The position numbers and the translations under genes are program-made. A model generated the notes under the pieces. It saw only the letters and a list, made by a program, of their open reading frames with translations. It searched no databases and was not told the DNA's origin. Positions 22,654 through 33,149 of a DNA stretch of 64,000 nt are shown in pieces. Numbering within the stretch: position 1 is the first letter of the stretch; each line of letters begins with the position of its first letter. The DNA is taken from contig NC_069123.1 of the NCBI RefSeq assembly GCF_026914265.1, positions 32,410,678 to 32,474,677 of the forward strand. The letters run 5' to 3'. The stretch is from Mya arenaria. Its lineage: Eukaryota; Mollusca; Bivalvia; Myida; Myidae.

Positions 22654-23139
22654 GACATTGTTCATCATATTTATTTATACATAGAATATATTTTTATAGC
22701 ATGTATTACAATTTACATTTCTCTGCTAAATATTGACGTACTGGGGTTGTTGTGATTTCAGGCATTTTTTATGTTGATCATAACTATTTTAGATTCGAAA
22801 AATAAATTCAAAGAATAGTCGTTTAAATGTTATACTTTTATCTTCGTTTTGTAAATGGTTCAAGTCTTTCCGGAGTAAAGTTGGTATCTTTTCTTATATT
22901 AAAGCATATTGGTATTATATTCCCTTGTACAAAAGGAAAGGTGACATTAACTAACGTCTCAAGTAAGGAGCTTTGACTCTTTGTTTGTTTTTCATGTGAG
23001 TGTTTTTTATCTGAAAATGTACTAAATATACGTTTCATTGAAAACAAAATATATTAGTACTTTATGTGACTAATAAACATGATTTTGAGAACATCATGAA
23101 CATCTTTTCTACCTAATTTATTGACGTTAGTTAGCATTT
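21976..23139. other. Downstream part of duplicated unit, no gene recognised
   Basis: This sequence is diverged but alignable with 30660-31590 (for example CTTCATAATGCCTTTRTGRTAT and CGTTTTGTAAATG), so it is copy A of a duplicated unit that starts at exon 3 of the secreted-peptide gene. A GT microsatellite is listed separately. Confidence 0.45.
22619..22650. repeat. (GT)n microsatellite
   Basis: About 16 GT dinucleotides. Confidence 0.95.
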
Positions 23140-23340
23140 GACTCTATTAATTGAGTTGCACGACGTAGAGTTATAACATTGATAGCATATGCTTTATAAA
23201 TAAAAAAAAACATTTCAGCTCAGACTGATTTATTTATTAAAACAAACAACACAATGCCAGAAACACGTCATGTTGTTTAAGTCAGACTGGTTTAAAGCGA
23301 AATGGTGTCTCCAATGTTTTTATTCTTATCAATTAAAAAT
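23140..23340 (+). mobile_element. Decayed LINE reverse-transcriptase fragment (copy A)
   Basis: It aligns with 31595-31805, where reverse-transcriptase motifs are clearer: GCATTTGACTCTATTAA corresponds to the AFDS(V) motif and CTGGTTTAAAGCGAAATGG to the GLKQG motif. The frame is broken. It lies in the duplicated unit downstream of the peptide gene. Confidence 0.5.
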
Positions 23341-23735
23341 ACATCAGAGACGACGGCATATACTATTTTTCTTACAGTTTCTGTTTAATGTTTTGCTTCT
23401 GTATTTAGAAGATACATTTAGTCTTATCAAGGTGTTCATTGTCATAACGGTGTCAGAAATGAAGAGAAACCCGCTCAAACAAACTACATTTCAGAAAAGT
23501 AGAATTTATTCGACAAAAATAAAATCAAAGGAACTACTTTGCAGCAAACTCATCAAATCGTAATGCAAATTGTTGTTGCTTTTTGGAATCATAAGGGCAC
23601 AAATGAAGTTTGAGCTCATTCATATGAGTGGTCACTGAAATACATCCATCAAAATAGCTTGCATGCCAAACTGTATTAATGACCTAATTGTTTTCTAGTT
23701 AATGGTTCATCATGTGCATTAAATTCAACATAGTA

Positions 23736-24304
23736 ACTATAACTTGACCGTCTCATACCTTTGAGGCTACATACACAGTCAACACAGGTATGGTAATTTG
23801 ATCGTCTTCCACCCTTAGGGCTACTCAAACAGTCAAAAAATTACTATAACTTGGTCGTCTGATACCCTTGAAGCTACTCAAACAGTCAAGACAGTTACTG
23901 TAACTTGAAAGTCGGATATCCTTAAGGCTACTCAAACAGTCAACACAGTTACTGTAACTTGATCGTCTGATACCCTTGATGCTACTCAAATAGTCAACAC
24001 TGTTACTGTAACTTGATCCTCAAATACCCTTGCGGCTTCTCAAAAAGTCAAAATAGTAACTTTAACTTGGTCCCTTTAATACTACTCAAACAGTCAACAC
24101 AGTTACTGTAACTTGATCGTTAAATACCCTTGAGGCTACTCAAACGGTCAACACAGTTACTGTGACTTGATCGTCTGATACTCTTGCGGCTACTCAAACA
24201 GTCAACACAGTTCCTAGAACTTGGTCGTCTAATATCCTTGAGGCTACTCAAATAGTAAAAACAATAGAGTATCTTGATTATCTGATACCATTGAACTTCT
24301 CAAA
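23736..24304. repeat. Tandem repeat, 54-bp unit, about 10 copies
   Basis: Units read ACTTGATCGTCTGATACCC, then TTGAGGCTACTCAAACAG, then TCAACACAGTTACTGTA, with small changes. A single related unit appears at about 32187-32225, at the matching place of the duplicated unit, so the array expanded in one copy only. Confidence 0.85.
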
Positions 24305-24377
24305 AAATTAAACTCAAAAGCGTGAGTTGTTACTTGTGTGAATAATTCAAACGAACAACCGTTACCAAATAACAAAT

Positions 24378-24885
24378 ATGAATACTCGGCGTATGGTGAA
24401 CGTTTACCTATTCTTTGCCACGAGCATGTTTCTTGACGTTGCTTATACAAATGCTCAAAATAAATGCCGTTAATTTGAATAGCAAAGTCGGAATGCTGAC
24501 TGGGAGTAAGAAAGAGGCCATGTGATGTGATTTTGGGTTCTGTTGTTTATGATATGATGAATATCTGTAATCTGAACTTAGTTCTCTTTTTGGTGTGTAT
24601 GAATAAATATATTTATGTTTTATAACTGCGATTGACTGCGATTGACCATTGAATTGTCTACCCGGTGCTGAGCCACTAGTGCAGTGTCAGTGCTTCTGTG
24701 GGGGTCACCCTTAAAGAAGACAATATCATCTTACCAAACCTTAAACAAATGAGTTTTGGTATATTCTTGTATCTAATAAGGTACTTCTGTCAGCAGCTGC
24801 TAAGTGAGTACCGTTTCCAACCAACCGGACATCGATGGATAATACGGAATGCTTATGTAGGCCAGAGTCTGGACATTGTTGTACA
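24378..24885 (+). pseudogene. Decayed copy of secreted-peptide exons 1 and 2
   Basis: Exon-1 copy 24378-24473 keeps the signal peptide (MVNVYLFFATSMFLDVAYT matches VYLLLTTCLLLDVAHS) but meets a stop soon after, at NKCR, where the parent reads HCKCSEY. Exon-2 copy 24781-24885 keeps its borders (ATAAG acceptor, GTAAGA donor) and phrases such as CAACCGGACATCGATGGA, but is one base shorter and has lost the CCC triplet and most other cysteines. The matching third exon may be the intact-looking copy at 30561. A functional product is unlikely. Confidence 0.65.
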
Positions 24886-25299
24886 GTAAGAGTAATGTTT
24901 AATTCTCTCAGTGATTTATTTCTTGGGAGTTTCTCTTTTGTCATTTTTACACTCGAAATTATGTGAAAAGGCTTTACCTTTATCGTGAACGATGTTTGCA
25001 ACATAGTTAAAAATTCAGTATTTCAATAACTAACAAAAAGTACTTATATTATTAAAAAGATAAAAGAAGATATCACGCACACCTTTATTGAATTTCAAAC
25101 ATAAATAATTACGCAATTTACATGCCCTTTGAAATTGTAACTTCAGACCTGGTCGTGGTTGCAATTGAATGGTGCATAAAGTAATACCAGCTATAAACTA
25201 TAAAATAGCTGTTGTTATCGAGAATAATCAACCCGTTTCATCACCTTTATGTTAACGTTAGCAATACACATCTAATCATTCAACAGATCCGCTTGAGGG
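24886..25299. other. No gene recognised
   Basis: AT-rich sequence between the decayed exon-2 copy and the CpG-rich patch. Confidence 0.3.
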
Positions 25300-25455
25300 C
25301 GCCTTACAGTATTACGTAATCAAAAGATTCCCGCGCCCGCCATTTCGTTAAAGCATTTCATTGGTTAAAACTCAAAAAGAGATTCAGCGCATGCGCTAAA
25401 TCGAGCGCGCAACCCCACCGATTCACTTTCGTTCAGGCAGTCGAACCGAAAGGTC
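25300..25455 (+). promoter_or_regulatory. CpG-rich promoter-like patch with NRF-1-type palindrome and a 5' splice site
   Basis: Unlike its AT-rich surroundings, this stretch is CpG-rich (GATTCCCGCGCCCGCCATTT) and contains GCGCATGCGC at about 25387-25397, the NRF-1 consensus palindrome. It is followed by a pyrimidine-containing initiator-like stretch and by CGAAAG|GTCAGT at about 25447-25458, which fits a splice donor. It could be the start of a noncoding or long-intron transcript. No coding exon downstream was tied to it. Confidence 0.3.
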
Positions 25456-25469
25456 AGTTTTTTTAAGAG

Positions 25470-27335
25470 CTAGGATTGCTATTTAAGAAAAATTGCTTAA
25501 GAGTGATAATTTGGGCATAAAAAAACAGAATATATATATAAACAAATTAGAAGGAGAGGCATGTTCACATGTTTTGAAAAGCTGACTGCTTGTTCGACTT
25601 TTTGAAAAAAATGTTCATAATCGTCTCAGAGTGATAGTGTGTGCTTAAAACAGTTAATATATCATTGTTTTAGAAAAAAATGCATGTATACATGCTTTGA
25701 AATAGGATAGCATTTTAGGCCGCTAGGCCGCCAGGCCGCCAGGCCGCTTACTTCACGCCTCTAGGCCGCTAGGCCGCTAGGCCGCTGAAGTGCTCGATCG
25801 ACTTTTTGGGAAAAAAATGAAAAACGCTTCAAAGTGATAATTTGTGCATAAAGCAGTAAATATATCATTATTTTAGAAGAACGGGCATGTTTAATGCTTT
25901 GAATTAGCTGACTGCTTTATCGACGTTTTTGAAAAAAATGTTGATAATCGCCTCAGAGTGATAGTCTGTGCATAAAAACAATTAATATATCATTGTTTTA
26001 GAAACAATAATGCATGTATACATGCTTTGAAATAGGATAGCATTTTAGGCCGCCAGGCGGCTGAAGTGCTCGATCGACTTTTTTGAAAAAAAGTTGAAAC
26101 ACGCTTCAGAGTGATAATTTGTGCATAAAAACAGTAAATTTATCATTGTTTTAGAAGAACAGGCATGTTTAATGCTTTGAAATAGCTGACTGCTTTATTG
26201 ACGTTTTTGAAAAAATAATGTTTATAAAAGCTCCAATGTATTAATTTGTGCATAAAAACAGTAATATGTCATTGTTTTAGAAGAAAATGCATGTACACAT
26301 GCTTTGAAATAGGAAACCATTCAAGGCAGCTAGGCCACCAGGCCGTTAACGTCACGCCGCTAGGCCACTAGGACGCTGAAGTGCTCGATCGACTTATTTG
26401 AAAAAAAAAAATGAAAAACGCTTCAGAGTGATAATTTGTGCATAAAACAGTAAATATATCATTGTTTTAAAAGAACAGGCATGTTTAATGCTTTGAAATA
26501 GCTGACTGCTTTATCGACGTTTTTGAAAAAAATGTTGATAATCGCCTCAGATTGATAATCTGTGCATAAAAAACAGTTAATATATCATTGTTTTAGAAAA
26601 AAAAAGCATGTATACATGCTTTGAAATAGGATAGCGTTTTAGGCCGCTAGGCCGCTAGGCCGCTAACTTCACGCCGCTAGGCCGCTAGGCTGCTGAAGTT
26701 CTCGATCGACTTTTTTGAAAAAAAAGTTGAAAAACGCTCCAGAGTGATGATTTGTGCATAAAAACAGTAAATATATCATTGTTTTAGAAGAACAGGCATG
26801 TTGAATGCTTTGAAATAGCTGACTGCTTTATCGACGTTTTTTGAAAAAAAAAAATGTTGATAATCGCTTCAATGTGTTAATGTGTGCATAAAAACAGTTA
26901 AGAAAATGCATGTATACATGCTTTGAAATAGGATTCAATTTTAGGCCGCTAGGCCGCTAGGCCGCTAGGCCGCCAGGCCGCTTATTTCACGCCGCTAGGC
27001 CTCTAGGCCGCTAGGCCGCTGAAGTGCTTGATCGACTTTTTTGAAAAAATGATAAAAACGTTTCAGAGTGATAACTTGTGCATAAAACAGTTAATTTATA
27101 ATTGTTTTAAATTAAAACGTATAGAAAAATGTTCTGAATAGAAAACAATTTAAGGCCGCTATGTAACTGTATGAATAAAAAAACTTTAATTTATCATTGT
27201 TTTAAAAAAAAACGCATTAACAATTGCTTGGAAATAGAGAAAAAAAAATAGGCCGCCAGGCCGCTAGGCCACCAACTTCACGCCGCTAGGCCGCTAACTT
27301 CACGCCGCTAGGCCGCTAACTTCACGTACATTATT
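25470..27335. repeat. Complex satellite, about 300-bp units with GCCGCTAG octamer runs
   Basis: About six units. Each has a GC-rich run of the octamer GCCGCTAG (variants GCCGCCAG), the phrase CTGAAGTGCTCGATCGAC (about 25786, 26054, 26376, 26691, 27019), and two AT-rich halves that share TTTGAAATAG and AGTGATAATTTGTGCATAAA. The GC runs stand out in an AT-rich background. It starts right after the CpG-rich patch at 25300-25455. Confidence 0.85.
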
Positions 27336-27394
27336 AAATGTTATATTTTATAGTTTTTGATTCTTGTGTTGCTTGATAAAACAGTACAATATAA

Positions 27395-27465
27395 GTTTGA
27401 CGCATAACATTGACATGTTCCTCGGATATCCGTCTACCTTAGCGAAGTACAAAATTGCCGTTTGA
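27395..27465 (+). pseudogene. Remnant of secreted-peptide exon 3
   Basis: ACATTGACATGTTC ... AAGTACAAAATTGCC aligns with exon 3 of the peptide gene (GTTGACATGTTC ... AAAGTTCAGAAATGCC) but the frame is not kept. Confidence 0.45.
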
Positions 27466-27484
27466 CCAGAAATAGACAGAAAAG

Positions 27485-27690
27485 TAAAGCTCATTGACTT
27501 TCATTAAGCATTTGACCGTGTAGATCGATTTGCACAATGACAGTACTGTGGGGTTATACCATTCATTGCAAATGCTTTATTAATATAAATCAAAATATCT
27601 GAAAAGGCCAAATAATGAATCATACCAAACATAAAGTTTTCAGAGACTCGAAATTCGGTGTAAGTCAGGTCGGTTCCAAGCAAAGTAAAA
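27485..27690 (+). mobile_element. Decayed LINE reverse-transcriptase fragment (copy B)
   Basis: ATTGACTTTCAT-TAA-GCATTTGACCGTGTA reads IDFH*AFDRV, a one-stop version of the LINE reverse-transcriptase motif (I/V)DFxKAFDxV. Further downstream FGVSQVGSKQ may be the eroded G(V/L)xQG motif. It follows the exon-3 remnant, as the other LINE copies do. Confidence 0.55.
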
Positions 27691-28633
27691 ACATACTGCC
27701 AATGTCTTTGTTAATATATATAAACAAAGACGACGATGTATATTTTTATGAAGAAAACGTTTTGCTTCTGAATGCAAAACATATATACAAAACATGCCAA
27801 ACTCTAATCTAATTGTTTGAATAGTCAAAGGGATAACGTATTCGAAAATTATCTTCTTATATTATTGTTTGATTTTTTGTAAAATAAATGTGTATTTCAA
27901 GTAGCTTTAACATTTTGGTTATACCTGAATTTCTACTGTATCCACTTACTTGGTTTAACCAGTATTTATTGCAGAAAATATTGAACAAAGTTCATAAGCA
28001 ATTGAGCTACAGAAATGCATAACATACATACAAAATACGGAGTGATGAAATGCAAGAACCACTTACTTTAATAAGGCACTGCCGAGTTGCCCGCAAAGGA
28101 ATTGTGTTCATTGGTCATTCTGTGCACTTTCAGTTAAATTAGACAACACATTACTTAAATCCATGGCACCTAGAGCTTGTGCTATATTAGGGTCCGTTGC
28201 TTTTTTCAGTACTAACACGTCTTTGATAAATGTTATTTTCCCGGAGCACTCCTTTTAACGGAATCCTTCTTTAACGGTCGATTTTAATCAAACATTAAGC
28301 TGTTTGCACATACAATCATATTAACACTGAAATATATTATCTTTCAACATTGTACTTCTCATCCGTATTGAATTATATTGTCAAAACGATCGCTGTACTA
28401 AAGTTACCCTACGACAATTACACGTGGAAATCATGTATAACACAGTCTCTGTCCAGACAACTTTAACACTTCGTGTAATTAAAACTTGTTCCTTACATGT
28501 AACAGAATACAATTTCTAACACTCCTTGGCGTAATTTAATTGAACAAAATATCCGTGCATTCCGTAAACAAATAAAAAATCACGATAATTAATTAATAAC
28601 AAAATTATTTATTTTTTGCTACTAGATAAATTT
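27691..28633. other. No gene recognised
   Basis: AT-rich sequence; nothing supported. Confidence 0.3.
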
Positions 28634-29397
28634 AAAGGGGTCATCTACAGGTCAGGCCCAACACCCTAGTCAAGTTTGATGATCATAGGTCCAGGCTTGT
28701 TGAGATATAACCGGGAGAAGCTTTGTTAACTTTTTTGTGTTAAAGGTTACTGTGACCTTTACCTTTGACCCGATGACCCTTTAAATTAAAAGGGGTCATC
28801 TACAGGTCAGGCCCAACACCCTAGTCCAGTTTGGTGATCATAGGTCCAGGCTTTGTTGAGATATAACTGGGAGAAGCTTTGTTATCTTTTTTGTATTTAA
28901 GGTCACTGTGACCTTGACCGATGAAACCCAAAATCAAGAGGGGTCATCTACTGGTCAGGCCCAACCTTCATGTCAAGTTTGATAACCATAGGTCCAGGAA
29001 TTGTCGAGTTTGCCTTCAAGGTCACTGCGACCTTGACCTTTGACCTGATGACCCCCAAAATAAATAGGGGTCATATACTGGTCAGTCCCAGCCTCCATGA
29101 CAAGTTTGATGACCATAGGTCTAGGCATTGTTGATTAATCATTCGGACAAACTTTAAAATCCTTTTACCATTTGAGGTCACTGTGACCTTGACATTTGAC
29201 CCGATGACCCCTTAAATCAATTGGGGTCATCTACTGGTCAGGTCCTATCTTCATGTCATGTTTGATGACCATACATCAAGGCATTGTTGAGTTATCACTC
29301 GGACAAGCTCTTATCTACCGACGGACCAACCGACCGACCTACCGACCGACATGTGCAAAGCAATATACCCCTCTGCTTCGAAGGGGGGCATAATTAA
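28634..29397. repeat. Pearl-like interspersed element, about five tandem core units
   Basis: Core units of roughly 130-155 bp contain GGGGTCATCTAC(A/T)GGTCAG, AAGTTTGATGA(C/T)CATAGG and AAGGTCACTGTGACCTTGACC. The right end has a (GACC)n run and then GCAATATACCCC-TCTGCTTCGAA-GGGGGGCATAAT, a tail identical in plan to that at 54606. The 5' end (ACAAGA...CATTATGCCCC) present in other copies is missing, so it is truncated. Confidence 0.75.
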
Positions 29398-29682
29398 TAA
29401 TTTTCAATGATATTCATTACGTGTCTTCTTGTCAAATAACATATATTTCATTGTTGAGCCTGGATATTACAGAAATAATGAAAATGAAATTCATTCAGTG
29501 ATGCTATTATGGGAAATTATCTGAAAATACTTCAGAGTAGAAAAACTTCAATTATACGCCAAACTTTATCCCCTATAAATTGAAAAAAGAGAGTAAAAGA
29601 GAGTAAATATTAGCATTTAAAATAATATGAATTAACTAAGATGAAATCAGTAAGATTCTTTTCAATAGATAATACATCAACC

Positions 29683-30025
29683 TTAAAGATGCACTCTTAC
29701 TTACAAATAAGATTTACCATAATTAATACAATTGTTTTGATATACCAAAAAGGTTGAATAAAAGTCGAAAATAATGGTTATTATGAAGAATACCGAGTTT
29801 AATTTGGAAAAGGTGCATAAAACATGGTATATCTACCCTATGAGACTATAGTAGGTCACAGTAAATCTTTTAGCACTCACCAATCATTTTATAGTTTTGC
29901 GTTTTCAGCTATGAAATACATGGTTACAATTTTGTTATCAGTAATTAATATTTTCCATAAATGCATTATTTAGTAAGTAGTTAAAGGTGTATCACTCAAA
30001 ATTTGTGTTTGTTATACATGTTTAT
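29683..30025 (+). mobile_element. TTAA-flanked MITE, family 1 (copy 2, right end eroded)
   Basis: Starts TTAAAGATGCACTCTTACT and follows the family consensus through ACTATAGTAGGTCACAGTAAA and TTATACATGT; the right inverted terminus is not recognisable. Confidence 0.65.
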
Positions 30026-30560
30026 AACATAACTTACGGCGCAGGAGTGATATAGCCCCATGCAATATTTTTTATATAAAACTAGTGTAATAATTATGCA
30101 AATTAGGTAACCGCATCACAGAAAAATGTATTTATACGCGCTGTCAAAAAAATGTCATGGAATTTTGGTCTCATTTGAAAGGGTGTTGTTTACTGAGTAC
30201 TCAGAGTAAAATCAGTGCCTAAAAATACCTTACAGATAAAGTTTAGACAGTTTGTACTTTTGTTCTTTAGTTCAATGTTTAAAGGTCGAAAAAGCGTGTC
30301 TGCAATTATTTGTATCGGTACGAGAGTAAGATATCTCAGACTACACTTTAAATCTTTTCAAATGATACCAAAATATGATGGGATCACAAGGCATCGACAC
30401 ATCACATTAATGAACACAGGATACCTTAATACGGTATATTGGGTATTATTTAAACGTACTTGGCTCTTGATTCATACTTCCCACATTAAATGTTGTATCT
30501 AATATAGTTTAGCTGTTGTATTTCTGCTTAATAAAACATAACTATGCACTCTTTTTGCAG
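30026..30560. other. Intergenic or intronic, no gene recognised
   Basis: Lies before the intact-looking exon-3 copy and would be its upstream intron if that copy is used. Nothing else supported. Confidence 0.3.
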
Positions 30561-30659
30561 CGAATTGTTGATATGTACCGCGAAAATGGCACTGTCTACT
30601 TCATAGAAGTACAAAAATGCCAACCAGTGAATTGTGAAGATTTTAAAAGAGGAAACTGA
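30561..30659 (+). pseudogene. Copy of secreted-peptide exon 3, open and with a good acceptor
   Basis: After TTTTTGCAG it reads R-I-V-D-M-Y-R-E-N-G-T-V-Y-F then IEVQKCQPVNC and nine further residues to a stop (33 codons). The parent exon reads VDMFDGDDTIYFNKVQKCQPVDC. Open frame, acceptor and Cys spacing are kept, so the exon itself looks intact, but its nearest exon-1 and exon-2 partners (24378, 24781) are damaged. It could still be used by an unrecognised upstream exon. Confidence 0.55.
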
Positions 30660-31594
30660 TTTGTTCACATTATAATAACGAAGTGCTAAAAATGGTTTAC
30701 CCGAAATTGACAGAAAAGTCTTGTCTGGAATTGAAAATGCCAAGTCATAACTATTCATCGGTGATTGAAATATCTTAATTTTCATATTACATCAGAAGTT
30801 CAACTGTTCAGTTTTATAATGTTGCCAACTTCATAATGCCTTTGTGGTATACCGAATACATGTGGAACAAGGAAGTTGCAGTGAAGACTTAAGGGAAAAC
30901 TTTAATTAATAAGTATGGAATGCTTTCTATTCAGATATTTAATTATACTTATATCCATTGCATTAATTTCAAGATATTGATGGCAGCAAATGAAATTTGG
31001 AAATTGAATTTTTAATCGAGAAAGATTTATTTTCTGGTCAATTTGAATTCCTCAATGCGGATTATTATTCTGTGTATTTTTCCTTTAATAATTAAAGAAA
31101 ATTTGCTGTTGACAACCAGTAACATAACTGTCACATGTCATCTGTATATACAAATGGATGTCTTTTTATATTGTTTATGATAAATGGTGTTCATAACATA
31201 CACATGTGATGTTTTTAGATATGAATAATTCTTTAGTCTAGTATTAAAGTGATGACAAATGTGATCATTGTATGTTCATGTCTCTATTTTGATTCTTTAT
31301 ATTGAACTTCATTATTTAAGATTTGAAAAATGAATGTCATAAAGAAATGATAAGTCTTTGAATATTTAAAATCATTTAACCTGCGTTTTGTAAATGTTTC
31401 GAGCTGTTCTTGACTTCGGCTTTTGGATTAAAGGTAATATCGTACATGATATAAACGGACGCTGTTTGGTATTGCCTTGTTCAAAAGTAATGGTCATGTA
31501 AATTATCATTGAAAGTATAGATATTCATGACTCCTTTAAGTTGCTTATGTGAGTTTATTTTATTTGATAGCGTATTTGACATGCATATTGACTC
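30660..31594. other. Downstream part of duplicated unit (copy C)
   Basis: Aligns with 21976-23139, including the CATAATGCCTTT and GCGTTTTGTAAATG blocks; no gene recognised. Confidence 0.45.
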
Positions 31595-31805
31595 TCGTTA
31601 AGCATTTGACTCTGTTAAATGAGATGCACGATGGCAGTAACTGTAGAGTTACAACATTGCTTGTATAGCTTCATCAATTTACAACATATCTGATAATGCT
31701 GAATCGTGACTCACAGCAAACAAAATATGTCAGAAACTCGTAGTTCTGGTAAGTGAAACTGGTTTAAAGCAAGGCAAAATCTTGTCTCCAATGCGTTCGT
31801 GAACA
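31595..31805 (+). mobile_element. Decayed LINE reverse-transcriptase fragment (copy C)
   Basis: Two reverse-transcriptase motifs can be read: AFDSV near 31610 and GLKQGKILSPM near 31770, in different frames and with several stops between. The family (RTE, CR1 or other) cannot be told from this. It is the best preserved of the three copies at 23140, 27485 and here. Confidence 0.6.
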
Positions 31806-33013
31806 AAAGGACGCCTTGTATTTGAATCCAAGATACTTTTTTCAATGTAAGGGCAAAGGAGTTTTCATCACTGTTTTCATTGAAGGGAAAAGTGTCAGAA
31901 ATACAGTTCTTAAAAAAGCTAAAAGTAAGGAAACTACATTTTGGAAGAGTGAAAAGGTTTTAAGAAATTGTAAAAGGAACACAGTTGCAACATATTCGTC
32001 TAAGTGTATAGTTCGTGACTTTCTGAAACCCCTGAGGACACTTCTTTAATAAAAGTTCATTCAATTTGAGAGCTTACTAAAATTTATGCATGTTAATGGC
32101 TCGTATGCAAAATTTAACAAAAATAACCGATTTGTCTTGGTGTATATATGGCGTTCCTTTGCAAAAGATTCAACCCAAATTAGTGTTACTTGATCTTCTT
32201 ATACCCTTCAAGCCACTCCTTAAGTTTTATCTGAATAGAATCGCCGTTTACTTGTGTAAATTGCCATGCATACAAAATTCCTCGATGCCGACTCCAAGAC
32301 CTTCTTCTTTTTCGCGTCGAGCATTAAAAAAGATAAAAAATTGTATTAGTTCTTGCAAAAATAGTAAAAAAAAAGTAATTTGCTTATGATTCTTGGCATG
32401 CGGTAACAAGCACAAGTACCAATTCCCCACGTAAAGGATCGTTCTAATTGGTCAGAGTAAGTGACCTTTTGAAAGGTATGATGCATCTGTAGCTAGATAG
32501 ATATGGATGCATCCATAAATTCCTGAAATAACTATGGAACCATATTTCATGAGGCCAAGCATAAAACGGGTACACGTACGTTTCTGGAATTTGGACCTTT
32601 TCATTCATCATAGCTATATACGTTATAGTTCTTGCATTCTCTACCCGTTACTTATCTGTTACTTTTTGCACCGTTAGAGCTCTGCATTCTTGTTCCTGTT
32701 CGTATCGTGCATGTTGTATAATTTTAAATAACTCGTTATTTGAAACAATGGAAAGTATCCGGTAGCGATGCAGTTTATGTACAGGTTAGTTTGCTTCATT
32801 ATTGTGTTCACCAGGATATTAATCTATTTAATCCCCTCAAAGTAAGTCACGGACCACGTTGATTAGGTAACTAATTGCAATTCAAGTGAAGTAATACATG
32901 GAATAACTCATTTAAGGTCAGACAATATCCATTTAAGCATTTGCACAACATAGAATGGCATGGGTGCGGTAATAGTTAAATCGTATCTTCGAAACGTAAT
33001 ACTATAAGTATCT
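31806..33013. other. No gene recognised
   Basis: The first part (to about 32230) continues the duplicated unit and holds one unit of the 54-bp repeat near 32187; the rest is unremarkable. Confidence 0.35.
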
Positions 33014-33149
33014 ATCATGTGTTTCCGGTACGGATAGAAAAATCCGACCCGAGGGCACGCGCGTAAGCCGGTAACAAGGCTTGCCGAGATACCGGCAACG
33101 CAGCGTGCCCTCGGGTCGGATTTTTCGATCCGGACCGGAAACACATGAT
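33014..33149. mobile_element. Near-perfect palindromic MITE-like element, about 136 bp
   Basis: ATCATGTGTTTCCGG at 33014 pairs with CCGGAAACACATGAT at the right end; inside, AAAATCCGACCCGAGGGCACGC pairs with GCGTGCCCTCGGGTCGGATTTTT in blocks shorter than 20 bp interrupted by few mismatches. The centre has GGTAAC(A)AGGCTTGCCGAG(A)TACCGG. It is the same family as the element at 11131-11266. The high pairing suggests it is younger than that copy. Confidence 0.8.
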
